From contig NZ_JAHLPN010000014.1 of NCBI RefSeq assembly GCF_018917935.1, forward strand, positions 1 to 64,000: a stretch of 64,000 nucleotides of DNA. Direction: 5' to 3'. Within the stretch, counting starts at the first letter, position 1, and each line of letters starts with the position of its first letter. A model generated the notes under the pieces. That model did no database searches. It was not told the origin of the DNA and saw only the letters and a program-made list of their open reading frames with translations. Positions 26,475 through 35,405 of the stretch are shown here, piece after piece. This DNA comes from Kineothrix sp. MSJ-39 (GTDB lineage Bacteria > Bacillota > Clostridia > Lachnospirales > Lachnospiraceae). A program made the translations under genes and the position numbers.

Positions 26475-27131
26475 ATGCAAATCACATTACGAGAACCCGG
26501 AAGTGCATTGACACATTTTATCGCCATGGTTATGGCAGTCGGCGCAGCTGTTCCGTTATTGTTAAAAGCTGCATCTTACGGCTCTGTCTGCCTGCTCGCC
26601 ATGCTTGTTTTCATCATCAGCATGATCTTATTATATGGCGCAAGTGCCACTTATCATTCCATTAATTTACCGGCGGCTGTAATCAAAATATTCCGCAAGA
26701 TCGACCATTCCATGATCTTCGTCCTGATCGCAGGCTCCTATACTCCGGTCTGTCTGCTCGTCCTCGATCCGAAAAGAGGCTATCCGCTGCTGATCGCAGT
26801 CTGGTCGCTTGCACTGATCGGAATTGGCATTAAGTTCCTATGGATCACTTGCCCGAAATGGTTTTCATCCGTGATCTATATCGCCATGGGATGGATCTGC
26901 GTCTTTGTATTCAGTCCGATCGTCCATCGTCTGCCCTCTGCTGCCTTTGGCTGGCTGCTCGCAGGCGGAATTATCTATACGGTCGGTGGGATCATATATG
27001 CATTAAAGCTCCCGCTTTTTAACGCCAGACATCAATATTTTGGTTCTCATGAAATATTTCATCTGTTCGTCATGGGCGGAAGCTTCTGTCATTTCATCTT
27101 TATGTACCAGTATGTGATCGGACTTTCCTAA
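26475..27131 (+). CDS. Hemolysin III / PAQR family membrane protein
   Basis: This 218-residue integral membrane protein has seven hydrophobic segments. Family residues are visible: the early ELGSAxTH-like [18 protein letters not shown] with its histidine, [17 protein letters not shown] with Asp, and the C-terminal [16 protein letters not shown] histidines that form the metal site in PAQR proteins. Bacterial members such as YqfA have no clear function despite the hemolysin name. The gene has its own promoter and a GAGGAGG site. Its stop codon overlaps that of the convergent galE. Confidence 0.88.
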   Translation: MQITLREPGSALTHFIAMVMAVGAAVPLLLKAASYGSVCLLAMLVFIISMILLYGASATYHSINLPAAVIKIFRKIDHSMIFVLIAGSYTPVCLLVLDPKRGYPLLIAVWSLALIGIGIKFLWITCPKWFSSVIYIAMGWICVFVFSPIVHRLPSAAFGWLLAGGIIYTVGGIIYALKLPLFNARHQYFGSHEIFHLFVMGGSFCHFIFMYQYVIGLS

Positions 27132-28144
27132 TCAGCGAATCCGTTTGGATTCATGCGCTGCCATCTCCAGGAATCTTCACACATTTCTTTGATATCACGC
27201 TGAGCGACCCAGCCAAGCTCTTTCTTTGCAAGGGAGGCATCTGCATAATTGGTTGCAATGTCTCCTGCGCGGCGCGGCTTGATCTCGTACGGGATTTTAA
27301 TACCGGTCGCAGCTTCAAAATTCTTGACAATATCCAGAACGCTGTAACCTTTTCCGGTTCCTAAATTATAGATCTTCAGTCCCGGATTTTCTTTGATCTT
27401 TGCGATCGCTTTCACATGACCGATCGCCAGATCCACAACGTGGATATAATCTCTCACACCTGTTCCGTCCGGTGTGTCGTAATCATCACCAAATACACCA
27501 AGGCATTTCAGTTTGCCGACAGCAACCTGAGTGATATATGGCATCAGGTTATTCGGAATACCATTCGGATTTTCACCGATCTTACCGCTCTTATGTGCAC
27601 CGATCGGATTGAAGTAACGAAGCAGGATCACATTCCACTCGGGATCCGCTTTCTGGATATCTGTCAGGATCTGCTCCAACATGCCCTTTGTCTGTCCGTA
27701 TGGATTGGTGATCTCACCCTTCGGGCAATCTTCCGTTACCGGTACTTTTTCCGGTTTTCCGTATACGGTTGCTGAAGAAGAGAAGATAATATTTTTTACC
27801 CCATGCTTACTCATAACATCAAATAAGATCAGAGAACCTGAAATATTATTGTAATAGTACAGCCATGGTTTCTGTACGGATTCTCCGACTGCTTTCAGTC
27901 CTGCGAAATGGATCACACACTCGATCTCGTTTTCTGTAAATACTTTTTCCAGCGCTTCTCTGTCCAGAATGTCCGCTTCATAAAAAGTAACCGGTTTTCC
28001 TGTGATCTCCTCTACACGGCGCAGAGATTCTTTGCTTGCATTGACCAGATTGTCCACAACAACTACGTCATATCCGGCATTCTGCAGTTCCACAACTGTA
28101 TGGCTTCCGATGAAACCTGCTCCACCTGTCACTAAAATTGCCAT
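27128..28144 (-). CDS. galE: UDP-glucose 4-epimerase
   Basis: GalE interconverts UDP-glucose and UDP-galactose (and often the N-acetyl forms) using tightly bound NAD. The 338-residue short-chain dehydrogenase shows the Rossmann motif GGAGFIGS near residues 7-14, the catalytic SSATVYG serine and tyrosine context, and YGQTK (Tyr, Lys). The ATG at 28144 is spaced 8 bases from AGGAGG; an ATG two codons earlier is too close. It lies 50 bases after a UDP-sugar pyrophosphorylase gene, so the two form a nucleotide-sugar unit. There is no room for a terminator before the convergent gene. Confidence 0.95.
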   Translation of the reverse strand: MAILVTGGAGFIGSHTVVELQNAGYDVVVVDNLVNASKESLRRVEEITGKPVTFYEADILDREALEKVFTENEIECVIHFAGLKAVGESVQKPWLYYYNNISGSLILFDVMSKHGVKNIIFSSSATVYGKPEKVPVTEDCPKGEITNPYGQTKGMLEQILTDIQKADPEWNVILLRYFNPIGAHKSGKIGENPNGIPNNLMPYITQVAVGKLKCLGVFGDDYDTPDGTGVRDYIHVVDLAIGHVKAIAKIKENPGLKIYNLGTGKGYSVLDIVKNFEAATGIKIPYEIKPRRAGDIATNYADASLAKKELGWVAQRDIKEMCEDSWRWQRMNPNGFAD

Positions 28145-28196
28145 TTTCATTTCCTCCTGTTGTCTGTTGGTTCATTTCTTTATTTTCTTACAAAAC

Positions 28197-29420
28197 TTAT
28201 ATCTGTATCCCATTTTGGACAAGCAGCGCCCTTGCTGTGTCCACGCTGTCCACACCTTCTTTGTTCTTGATCGGTGCAAACTCATGCTCCCGCACGACCT
28301 CAAATGGCAGACACTTATCCATATCATGGATCATATCCAGCACAAGCTGCTCAAACTTATAGCCGTTTGGCTCCTGCGGATTTACCTTTGTACCTGTCTC
28401 ATCGATATGTGCGATCTTCTTTTCTACTTTATGATGCGGAAGCTTGTGGGACATCGTACGTTCCAGTTCGCTGACACGGAACAGATAATTCAGGATCACG
28501 CCGTAATTATAGGCGTATTCTCCCCTGTCATTTTTTTCCTGCCGCATTTCTTCTGTCAGCTCATAATATTCAATGATCGACGGCTTACCGTCTTCCAGAC
28601 ACATCACACCGACCTTTTCATCCGGATTAGCCTTAGCTACCACTTTGGCGCCTACATTGCACTGTTCTTCGATACAGGCTCCTACAAAAACCGGATCGGC
28701 GATCTTCTGTAATACGTTATCTACAGCAAATACATTCAGCCATTCGATACCCGTTTTGCGAATCTGATCCAGAATACCGCTTCTTGCCATGGAAACAAAC
28801 CATCCGCCGTTTCCGTTTGGGGAAGTCGCAATCTTGCCTTTTTCCTCCAGATAGACTTTGCCGTTATGATCTACAGCAGGCGCCATCTCCTGCATAAAGA
28901 AGAAAATATGATCCTGCGGATATCCGAAATACTGATGTTCCTTAAAAAATGCCACTGTCTGATCATGGTTTTTATCACTTGTCATCACATATAAATAGAT
29001 CATATGCTCTGCCTGTGTTGTTACCTGCAGCAGATTATGGATCAGGCATTCAAAAATATACAGATCCTTCGTCACACCGATATTGTATACACCTTTCGGT
29101 GCATCGGAGCCAAGTCTTGTCCCCATTCCACCGGCAAGTAAAACCGCACCGACTTTATCAGCACGGATCGCATCCAGTCCGGTTCTGCGAAATTCTTCCT
29201 TCTTTTTCTCAATTTCCGGAAGCTGCATGGCAGCCAGCGGCGCGATCTTACCACGTTCCATTTTATGTGTGGCATCCATGGAAGAAAGCACTTCAAAATC
29301 TGTTGCCTCTATCTGTGAGAGAAGCATCTGTTTCTGTTCCTCATTTAATTCCCCATAAAAATGCAGCAAGTGCTGTTGTCCGTATTTTGTCAGTTTATCC
29401 AGCGCCTGTTCATAATTCAT
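28197..29420 (-). CDS. UDPGP-family UTP:sugar-1-phosphate uridylyltransferase
   Basis: This 407-residue enzyme belongs to the eukaryote-like UDPGP family, which makes UDP-sugars from UTP and a sugar 1-phosphate. The nucleotide-binding signature is VGAVLLAGGMGTRLGSDAPKG (split: LAGGMGTRLG near residue 92), with SPNGNGGWF and VDNVLQK further on. It is not the bacterial GalU type. Substrate could be glucose-, GlcNAc- or GalNAc-1-phosphate. The adjacent galE, 50 bases downstream, fits a UDP-glucose/galactose or HexNAc salvage role. The ATG at 29420 has a weak AAGGGA site. Confidence 0.88.
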   Translation of the reverse strand: MNYEQALDKLTKYGQQHLLHFYGELNEEQKQMLLSQIEATDFEVLSSMDATHKMERGKIAPLAAMQLPEIEKKKEEFRRTGLDAIRADKVGAVLLAGGMGTRLGSDAPKGVYNIGVTKDLYIFECLIHNLLQVTTQAEHMIYLYVMTSDKNHDQTVAFFKEHQYFGYPQDHIFFFMQEMAPAVDHNGKVYLEEKGKIATSPNGNGGWFVSMARSGILDQIRKTGIEWLNVFAVDNVLQKIADPVFVGACIEEQCNVGAKVVAKANPDEKVGVMCLEDGKPSIIEYYELTEEMRQEKNDRGEYAYNYGVILNYLFRVSELERTMSHKLPHHKVEKKIAHIDETGTKVNPQEPNGYKFEQLVLDMIHDMDKCLPFEVVREHEFAPIKNKEGVDSVDTARALLVQNGIQI

Positions 29421-29448
29421 ATACGTTTCCCTTTCCCTTTCTTTATTG

Positions 29449-30348
29449 CTATTTCTCATTTTTCTGATATAAAGTCACTTTTACCAGTTCCGGTCTGTTC
29501 AGAAGCCGGATCGGTATCACACTGTTTCCAAGTCCCCGGCTGATCACAAGATCCGTATCTTTTTCGTGAAAAACTCCTTCTGTATAAGCAGGCAGAAAGC
29601 CCTGATCCGGTGCCACAAATCCGCCGATGAACGGAATGCGGAACTGTCCGCCGTGCGCGTGCCCGCTCAACACCAGACTGATCCCGTATGCTGCATATTG
29701 TTCCAGCCTCTGCGGCTCATGTGCCAGAAGGATCATAAAATCATCCGGCTTTTTCCGGGCTGTCAGCTTTTGCAGCGCCTTATCACATTCCGCCGTAGAA
29801 GCAAGCGATGCATCATCGATCCCTGCCATATAAATCGTTTCCTTTGGCTTACCCATCGTCAGGATACGCACTTCATCCTTTAATATATGAACACCTGCAT
29901 TCTCAAGTCCCTGCATCAGGCGATCCGTATTCTCTGCGGACAGCCAGTTGTCATGATTGCCGGTCACAAAATAGACAGGAGCCAGAGCCGCTATGGCAGA
30001 AGCAAGCTCCAGTGCCGTATCGACATCCGGGCGGTTACTGTCTACCAGATCTCCCGTGAGCACGATCACGTCCGGCTTACACGCCCTGATCCTGCGGACA
30101 AGTTTTTTCTGCTCCCTGCCAAAGGATTTATTGTGCAAATCTGATATTTGCACTATTGTACACCCATTAAAGCTTTGTGGCAAATCTTTATTTACAATAT
30201 CATATTCCGTGACCGTCAAGCCATTGTTCTGCCAGTATAAAAATGCCGCCAGCAGACAGAAAAAAAGCAGGCAGAAGCATGCTTTTTTCTTTCGTCCATC
30301 TACTTTTCTTTGCGATCTGTCAGCTTTGGATGTAAAGGAAAACTTCAT
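29449..30348 (-). CDS. Membrane-anchored metallophosphoesterase
   Basis: This 299-residue calcineurin-like phosphoesterase has one N-terminal transmembrane helix (about 24-40) after a Lys/Arg-rich cytoplasmic end, so the catalytic domain faces outside. Metal-binding motifs appear in order: DLH (ISDLHN), GDLVD, GNHD, and GHAHGGQ. It resembles the YkuE/YaeI group; the natural substrate is not known. It lies 28 bases upstream of the UDP-sugar pyrophosphorylase gene and 48 bases after asnA, possibly in one transcript. Confidence 0.9.
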   Translation of the reverse strand: MKFSFTSKADRSQRKVDGRKKKACFCLLFFCLLAAFLYWQNNGLTVTEYDIVNKDLPQSFNGCTIVQISDLHNKSFGREQKKLVRRIRACKPDVIVLTGDLVDSNRPDVDTALELASAIAALAPVYFVTGNHDNWLSAENTDRLMQGLENAGVHILKDEVRILTMGKPKETIYMAGIDDASLASTAECDKALQKLTARKKPDDFMILLAHEPQRLEQYAAYGISLVLSGHAHGGQFRIPFIGGFVAPDQGFLPAYTEGVFHEKDTDLVISRGLGNSVIPIRLLNRPELVKVTLYQKNEK

Positions 30349-30396
30349 AATTCCACCTGCCTGTTCTGTTTTCTGTTCCTGTGATAACTGCCGGCC

Positions 30397-31404
30397 TTAT
30401 AAGAATACAACGCCTTTTTCTTCTGCTTTCCGCAGATCTTCCGGAAGCCATACAGACGCCTGCACCTCTCCCAGATGTGCTTTTCTGAGGAAGAACATGC
30501 AGATTCTGGACTGTCCGATTCCGCCGCCGATCGTATACGGAAGCTCTTTATTTAAAAGTGCTTTCTGGAACGGAAGCTCCATACGTTCTTCGCAGCCTGC
30601 CTTTTTCAGCTGTTCCTTTAAGGAATCCTCATCTACGCGGATACCCATGGAAGATAATTCCAGTGCCATATCCAGGACCGGATAGTAAACGATGATATCA
30701 CCGTTCAGCTTCCAGTCATCATAGTCAGGTGCTCTGCCATCATGCGGCTTACCGCTTGTCAGTTTATCTCCGATCTGTTCAAGGAAGATTGCACCGTATT
30801 CCTTTGCAGCTTTGTTTTCTCTCTCTTTTGCAGTAAGCTCAGGGTAACGATCCTCCAGCTCCTGTGTTGTCACAAAGGTGATCTCCTCAGGCAGGATGCA
30901 TTCAATATAATCATATTCGTTTGCCATAAACTTTTCAGTCACACGAAGTGCTTCGTATACGGATTTTACCGTATCACGCAGTGTTTCTTCGGTTCTGTCC
31001 TCTTTGGCAATGATCTTTTCCCAGTCCCACTGATCGACATAAATGGAATGGATATTATCGGTATCTTCATCTCTGCGGATCGCATTCATGTCGGTGTACA
31101 GTCCTTCTCCGACGGAAAAGCCATACTGTCCGAGTGCCATACGTTTCCACTTTGCCAGAGAATGTACGATCTCCATTTCTCTGTTTTTCTGTTCTTTCAG
31201 ATCGAATGCAACCGGGCGTTCCACGCCGTTTAAGTTGTCATTCAGACCGGAAGATGCATCTACAAACAGCGGTGCGGATACACGGCTCAAGTTAAGCTGT
31301 GTGATCAGCTCACGCTGGAAGAAGTCTTTGACGCGTTTGATCGCTTTTTCGGTGTCTTTGATGTTGAGGGCGGATTTGTAACCCTCCGGAATGATTATGC
31401 TCAT
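30397..31404 (-). CDS. asnA: Aspartate--ammonia ligase
   Basis: AsnA makes asparagine from aspartate, ammonia and ATP. The 335-residue length and the family segments match ([48 protein letters not shown]). It is structurally related to class II aminoacyl-tRNA synthetases. It lies downstream of asnS, separated by a 90-bp tandem repeat array, so asparagine supply and charging may be expressed together. No T-box was seen. Confidence 0.97.
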   Translation of the reverse strand: MSIIIPEGYKSALNIKDTEKAIKRVKDFFQRELITQLNLSRVSAPLFVDASSGLNDNLNGVERPVAFDLKEQKNREMEIVHSLAKWKRMALGQYGFSVGEGLYTDMNAIRRDEDTDNIHSIYVDQWDWEKIIAKEDRTEETLRDTVKSVYEALRVTEKFMANEYDYIECILPEEITFVTTQELEDRYPELTAKERENKAAKEYGAIFLEQIGDKLTSGKPHDGRAPDYDDWKLNGDIIVYYPVLDMALELSSMGIRVDEDSLKEQLKKAGCEERMELPFQKALLNKELPYTIGGGIGQSRICMFFLRKAHLGEVQASVWLPEDLRKAEEKGVVFL

Positions 31405-31834
31405 GTGCAGCTCCTCTTCTTTACTTTCTTAACAGGCATCCTCCCACTTCGTGGGTCCCTCTCACGGGATGTGCAGCCATTTCAAATTCTCGCTCCGCTC
31501 GAATGGGGCTGCACAGGGTAGTAAGGCATCCTCCCACTTCGTGGGTCCCTCTCACGGGATGTGCAGCCATTTCAAATTCTCGCTCCGCTCGAATGGGGCT
31601 GCACAGGGTAGTAAGGCATCCTCCCACTTCGTGGGTCCCTCTCACGGGATGTGCAGCCATTTCAAATTCTCGCTCCGCTCGAATGGGGCTGCACAGGGTA
31701 GTAAGGCATCCTCCCACTTCGTGGGTCCCTCTCACGGGATGTGCAGCCATTTCAAATTCTCGCTCCGCTCGAATGGGGCTGCACAGGGTAGTAAGGCATC
31801 CTCCCACTTCGTGGGTCCCTCCTTACTACATATA
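31405..31834. other. asnS-asnA intergenic region, filled by tandem repeat
   Basis: No real gene exists here. The interval is almost wholly the 90-bp tandem array at 31434-31823. Because 90 is a multiple of three, the array creates long repetitive open frames on both strands that should not be annotated. Confidence 0.85.
31434..31823. repeat. Perfect 90-bp tandem repeat, 4.3 copies
   Basis: CTCCCACTTCGTGGG recurs at 31441, 31531, 31621, 31711 and 31801, exactly 90 bases apart. I see no differences between the four full units. Each unit contains CCCAC-TTC-GTGGG and a longer nested hairpin, GTGCAGCCATT...AATGGGGCTGCAC, around ATTCTCG..CGAAT. Identity between units implies recent expansion or active homogenisation. 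Confidence 0.95.
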
Positions 31835-33226
31835 CTACAAGTCACAATTTTTCACAGTTCGTGGGAATGGGATGACGTCGCGGATATTGCCCATACCTGT
31901 CAGGTACATGACGCAGCGTTCAAAGCCAAGTCCGAAGCCTGCATGTCTTGCAGAACCGTATTTACGCAGATCCAGATAGAACTGGTAATCTTCCGGTTTC
32001 AGACCGCATTCCTGCATTCTCTGCAGAAGGACTTCGTAGTTGTCCTCTCTCTGGCTTCCGCCGATAATCTCGCCGATACCCGGTACAAGGCAGTCCATGG
32101 CAGCAACAGTCTTGCCATCCTCGTTCAGTTTCATATAGAAAGCTTTGATCTCCTTCGGATAATCTGTTACAAATACCGGTCTGCCAAATTCTTTTTCTGT
32201 CAGATAGCGTTCATGCTCTGTCTGCAGATCGCAACCCCAGGATACTTTATAATCAAATTCATCATTGTGCTTCTCTAATATCTTTATGGCTTCTGTGTAT
32301 GTCACATGACCAAATTCTGAATGAAGGACATGCTCCAGTCTTTCGATCAGACCTTTATCCACAAACTGATTGAAGAAATTCATTTCTTCCGGCGCATTTT
32401 CCAGTACATAGCTGATAATGTATTTGATCATGCTTTCTGCCAGTACCATATCGTCCTTCAGATCTGCAAAAGCGATCTCCGGCTCGATCATCCAGAATTC
32501 TGCCGCATGTCTTGTGGTATTGGAATTTTCTGCACGGAAAGTCGGTCCGAATGTATAAATATTCTTAAATGCCATGGCATACGTTTCGCCATTTAACTGG
32601 CCACTGACTGTCAGGTTGGTCGGTTTTCCGAAGAAATCCTGCTGATAATCAATACTGCCGTCTTCCTTTTTCGGTACGTTTGCCAGATCCATTGTCGTAA
32701 CCTGGAACATTTCTCCCGCACCTTCACAGTCGCTGCCTGTGATCAGTGGTGTATGCACATAGACAAAATCGCGCTCCTGGAAGAACTTGTGGATCGCATA
32801 TGCGATCAGGGAACGAACGCGGAATACAGCTTCAAATGTATTGGTACGCGGACGCAGATGAGAGATCGTACGCAGATATTCAAAAGTATGTCTCTTTTTC
32901 TGCAGTGGATAATCCGGTGCGGACTGTCCTTCGATCACAACTTCTGTTGCCTGGATCTCAAACGGCTGCTTTGCCTGTGGTGTCGGTGTTACAACGCCTT
33001 TTACGATCAGGGCAGCACCTACATTTAACTTGCTGATCGCTTCAAAATTGGAAAGCTGGTCGGAATATACAACCTGCAGCGGTTCAAAAAATGTACCGTC
33101 ATTGATCACAAGGAAGCCAAAGCTCTTGCTGTCACGTTTGCTTCTCAGCCATCCGCCGATCGTAACTTCCTTTTCCAGATATTCCTTCTGCTCCCGGTAT
33201 AAATCTCTGATATTTACTAAATCCAT
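31835..33226 (-). CDS. asnS: Asparaginyl-tRNA synthetase
   Basis: This 463-residue class IIb synthetase charges tRNA-Asn with asparagine. An N-terminal OB-fold anticodon-binding domain (about 15-105) precedes the catalytic core, with the [11 protein letters not shown] region, the motif 2 segment [21 protein letters not shown], and motif 3 [15 protein letters not shown] near the end. A promoter-like TTGCGA-17-TAAAAT lies 100 bases upstream. It is the first gene of an asnS-asnA unit split by a tandem repeat. Confidence 0.97.
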   Translation of the reverse strand: MDLVNIRDLYREQKEYLEKEVTIGGWLRSKRDSKSFGFLVINDGTFFEPLQVVYSDQLSNFEAISKLNVGAALIVKGVVTPTPQAKQPFEIQATEVVIEGQSAPDYPLQKKRHTFEYLRTISHLRPRTNTFEAVFRVRSLIAYAIHKFFQERDFVYVHTPLITGSDCEGAGEMFQVTTMDLANVPKKEDGSIDYQQDFFGKPTNLTVSGQLNGETYAMAFKNIYTFGPTFRAENSNTTRHAAEFWMIEPEIAFADLKDDMVLAESMIKYIISYVLENAPEEMNFFNQFVDKGLIERLEHVLHSEFGHVTYTEAIKILEKHNDEFDYKVSWGCDLQTEHERYLTEKEFGRPVFVTDYPKEIKAFYMKLNEDGKTVAAMDCLVPGIGEIIGGSQREDNYEVLLQRMQECGLKPEDYQFYLDLRKYGSARHAGFGLGFERCVMYLTGMGNIRDVIPFPRTVKNCDL

Positions 33227-33327
33227 GATAGTTTACTCCTTATATCTTTTCCTGTAAGATCCTATAGATCCTGCATCTGCGCATCCGGCAGTTCACATTC
33301 TTTGCCGCACAGACCACAAACATATTA

Positions 33328-33356
33328 ATTTTACTCCATTTCAGCCGCGTTCGCAA
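33328..33356 (-). promoter_or_regulatory. Candidate asnS promoter
   Basis: On the minus strand TTGCGA (33351-33356) and TAAAAT (33328-33333) are 17 bases apart. The -35 box falls in a small imperfect hairpin (33349-33384) just downstream of the nuclease gene of the preceding operon. Confidence 0.5.
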
Positions 33357-33400
33357 TAGCATAACGCACCTTTCGTGTGCTATATTGCCTGCATTGATCT

Positions 33401-34429
33401 TTACAGTGCTTTAAGCCACTCCGTAAACACCGGCTGGATCAGCTTATAAAAGTGATTGCCGTTTTCCTGTTTAAAGGTTTTGACAAGTGCCATATTCAGT
33501 GTCTGCTTGTCCTGTGCCTGCAGCATACAGCCATAGATCTGTCTGTATACGCCCGCGTGCAGGCTTTCGCCTTTCAGCTTCTGGCGCACTTTCTTTTTCA
33601 CGGATTCCGGTACATTCGTGCGGACAGGTTTTTCCGGTGCAACGCTTGCTTGGGCGATTTCTTTATCTGTTTTCCGACTGTTTTCCTGCCTTGTTTTTGG
33701 TTGTCCAGTACTAACTTCTTGATCAGGTTGCTCTGCGGTATCTACATTTTGCACCGCAACCTTCACCTGTTCCTTTTGTACGAAAGCAGCCTCATTTTTA
33801 TCTGTCTCACTGTTATCTGCTGTGTTGTTATCTGCTACATTGTCCGCAGTATGTGTGGTTACCGCATCTATATTTTGCGCATTCTCAAATCCAGCCTGTT
33901 TCTCATCCTGTACGATCTGATTTTCTGCCTGACTGTTTTCCTGCATTTCCTGCTTATCAGGCTGCGCTGTCTGGTTCTTTCCGCCTGTCGTTCTGGAAGC
34001 CTGCTTTGTCGCCTTAGCAGTTGTCTTCTGCTTACCTGCTGCCTTTCCCGCCGCAGTCTTTGCAGCTATTTTCTGTCCCGCGATATTTTCCTTTCTGACA
34101 ATGCGGATGCCCCACTTCTTCCAGAAATCGATCACGCTGTCATAGCCGCTGTCCTTGCTGATCACATAATATTCTTTTACATCAGTCTGTCCGACCAGAT
34201 AGCCTAAGTAGGTCGTCAGCTGGAAATCCAGATAGTTCTTTGCCGTTTTTGTTGTTTTGATATATTTTACCTGTGAAGCTGCCTGACAGATCTTCACATG
34301 CTCGTCAAACGGAACTGCTCCTGTTTTCGGTCCATAGAAAATGATGATCAGATCATCTTCTTTCAGTTGTTCGATCCCGAGCAGACCCTTGACACCTGTG
34401 TTTTCATAATCAATTAAATAGGTTGCCAT
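33401..34429 (-). CDS. PIN/NYN-like nuclease domain protein
   Basis: This 342-residue protein starts with a PIN-like (NYN) fold: LIDYENTG supplies the first acidic residues (Asp7, Glu9) and VISKDSGYDSVIDFW the later ones, within residues 1-115. The middle (about 120-265) is a low-complexity Gln/Lys/Ala-rich linker. The C-terminal 70 residues form a helical domain. PIN-like proteins are usually RNases. It is the last gene of a six-gene operon, starting 1 base after the upstream stop (TAATATG) with its AGGAG site inside that gene. In this context it could be the executing nuclease of a signalling system, which is inference. Confidence 0.75.
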   Translation of the reverse strand: MATYLIDYENTGVKGLLGIEQLKEDDLIIIFYGPKTGAVPFDEHVKICQAASQVKYIKTTKTAKNYLDFQLTTYLGYLVGQTDVKEYYVISKDSGYDSVIDFWKKWGIRIVRKENIAGQKIAAKTAAGKAAGKQKTTAKATKQASRTTGGKNQTAQPDKQEMQENSQAENQIVQDEKQAGFENAQNIDAVTTHTADNVADNNTADNSETDKNEAAFVQKEQVKVAVQNVDTAEQPDQEVSTGQPKTRQENSRKTDKEIAQASVAPEKPVRTNVPESVKKKVRQKLKGESLHAGVYRQIYGCMLQAQDKQTLNMALVKTFKQENGNHFYKLIQPVFTEWLKAL

Positions 34430-34430
34430 A

Positions 34431-35405
34431 TTATTCTCCTGTTTTCAGTTCATAAGTCCGTTCAAATACTTCCCGGCGGATGATGTACATATCCTGCAGA
34501 TCATCTAAACGAATTGCCAGATAATCTCCCGCCTTTCCAATAAAATAATCCTCTCTTCCCTTTCCGAATACCTTTGTGCGCACCTGAAGCTGTTTTGCAT
34601 AAATACCGCCCGGCTTTGGCGTGCACAGATACGCCAGTTCATCGATCGTTTTATATTCTCCCGTCCGCGGGAGCTCCACTGCCGGGATAAAGTCCAGAAG
34701 CTGCGAAAAAATATCAAGCTGCTCATCGCTTTTCTCATAGCTGTTTTCAAACTTTTGTCTGGTGATCTCGTACACTTCGCCCAGACAGCCGATCATGATC
34801 AGCAGATCCGCGTCTGCCCGTATCGTCAATCCGGTATCGTTTTCCAGCGTTTTGATACAGATCTCTTCTCCCGGCTTTGCAATATCCAGTGTTTCGACAA
34901 CCGCCCATGGGATCTGCTTCTTGCAGTAAACGGGAAGCTGTCTGATCTGTTCTTCCTGCGCCGCCTCTTTGTCCGCATAGATAACCGCAGTTTTAGCAAA
35001 ATACGCATCTGTCTGTTCCATGAAATAAGAAAGAAGATCTGTCGTGCCCTGCTCGGTCATGCTCACATCCAGAATGACCTGCGACATTTCCCCCTCTGCA
35101 TATACCGCATCCCCGCGCAGCATTCCGTAATCTGCAAACAGGGCATCCAGAAATTCCAGTGCTCTGATCTGCTCTGCCCGGCTCCTGCACCACACATGTA
35201 CGCAGTCGGTCAGTCTGCTCACGATCAGGAGCACTTTTTTATCAAATGTCTGGAGCAATGTTTCCATCTGCTCACGCTCCCAGCAAAATCCTCTGATCGC
35301 ATCCACGATCAACACGCTGTTCTCCGTTTCCAGATAGATGCGGTTGATTCCGTTTTGCGGTATATTTTCCTGTACCAGTACATATTTTCCCATGCCACAT
35401 CTCAT
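34431..35405 (-). CDS. Protein of unknown function with PGDYG-like C-terminus
   Basis: This is a protein of about 324 residues. I do not recognise the N-terminal two thirds, which alternate strands and helices without obvious catalytic motifs. The last 75 residues, with GKAGDYLAIRLDD and MYIIRREVFERTY, resemble the PGDYG domain. The ATG at 35405 overlaps the cyclase stop codon (ATGA); an ATG at 35393 is an alternative. Translation is therefore coupled to the nucleotide cyclase, suggesting the products work together. Confidence 0.6.
   Translation of the reverse strand: MRCGMGKYVLVQENIPQNGINRIYLETENSVLIVDAIRGFCWEREQMETLLQTFDKKVLLIVSRLTDCVHVWCRSRAEQIRALEFLDALFADYGMLRGDAVYAEGEMSQVILDVSMTEQGTTDLLSYFMEQTDAYFAKTAVIYADKEAAQEEQIRQLPVYCKKQIPWAVVETLDIAKPGEEICIKTLENDTGLTIRADADLLIMIGCLGEVYEITRQKFENSYEKSDEQLDIFSQLLDFIPAVELPRTGEYKTIDELAYLCTPKPGGIYAKQLQVRTKVFGKGREDYFIGKAGDYLAIRLDDLQDMYIIRREVFERTYELKTGE

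Noticed and set aside
31434-31823. A CRISPR array
   Set aside because: Whole 90-base units are identical; there are no variable spacers and no cas genes nearby.
31421-31979. Long repetitive open frames on both strands across the asnS-asnA gap
   Set aside because: They arise because the tandem unit (90 bases) is a multiple of three. They have no ribosome sites and run into asnS antisense.
33227-33400. T-box leader before asnS
   Set aside because: I could not find the AGGGTGG antiterminator core or a specifier loop; only a promoter and a small hairpin are visible.
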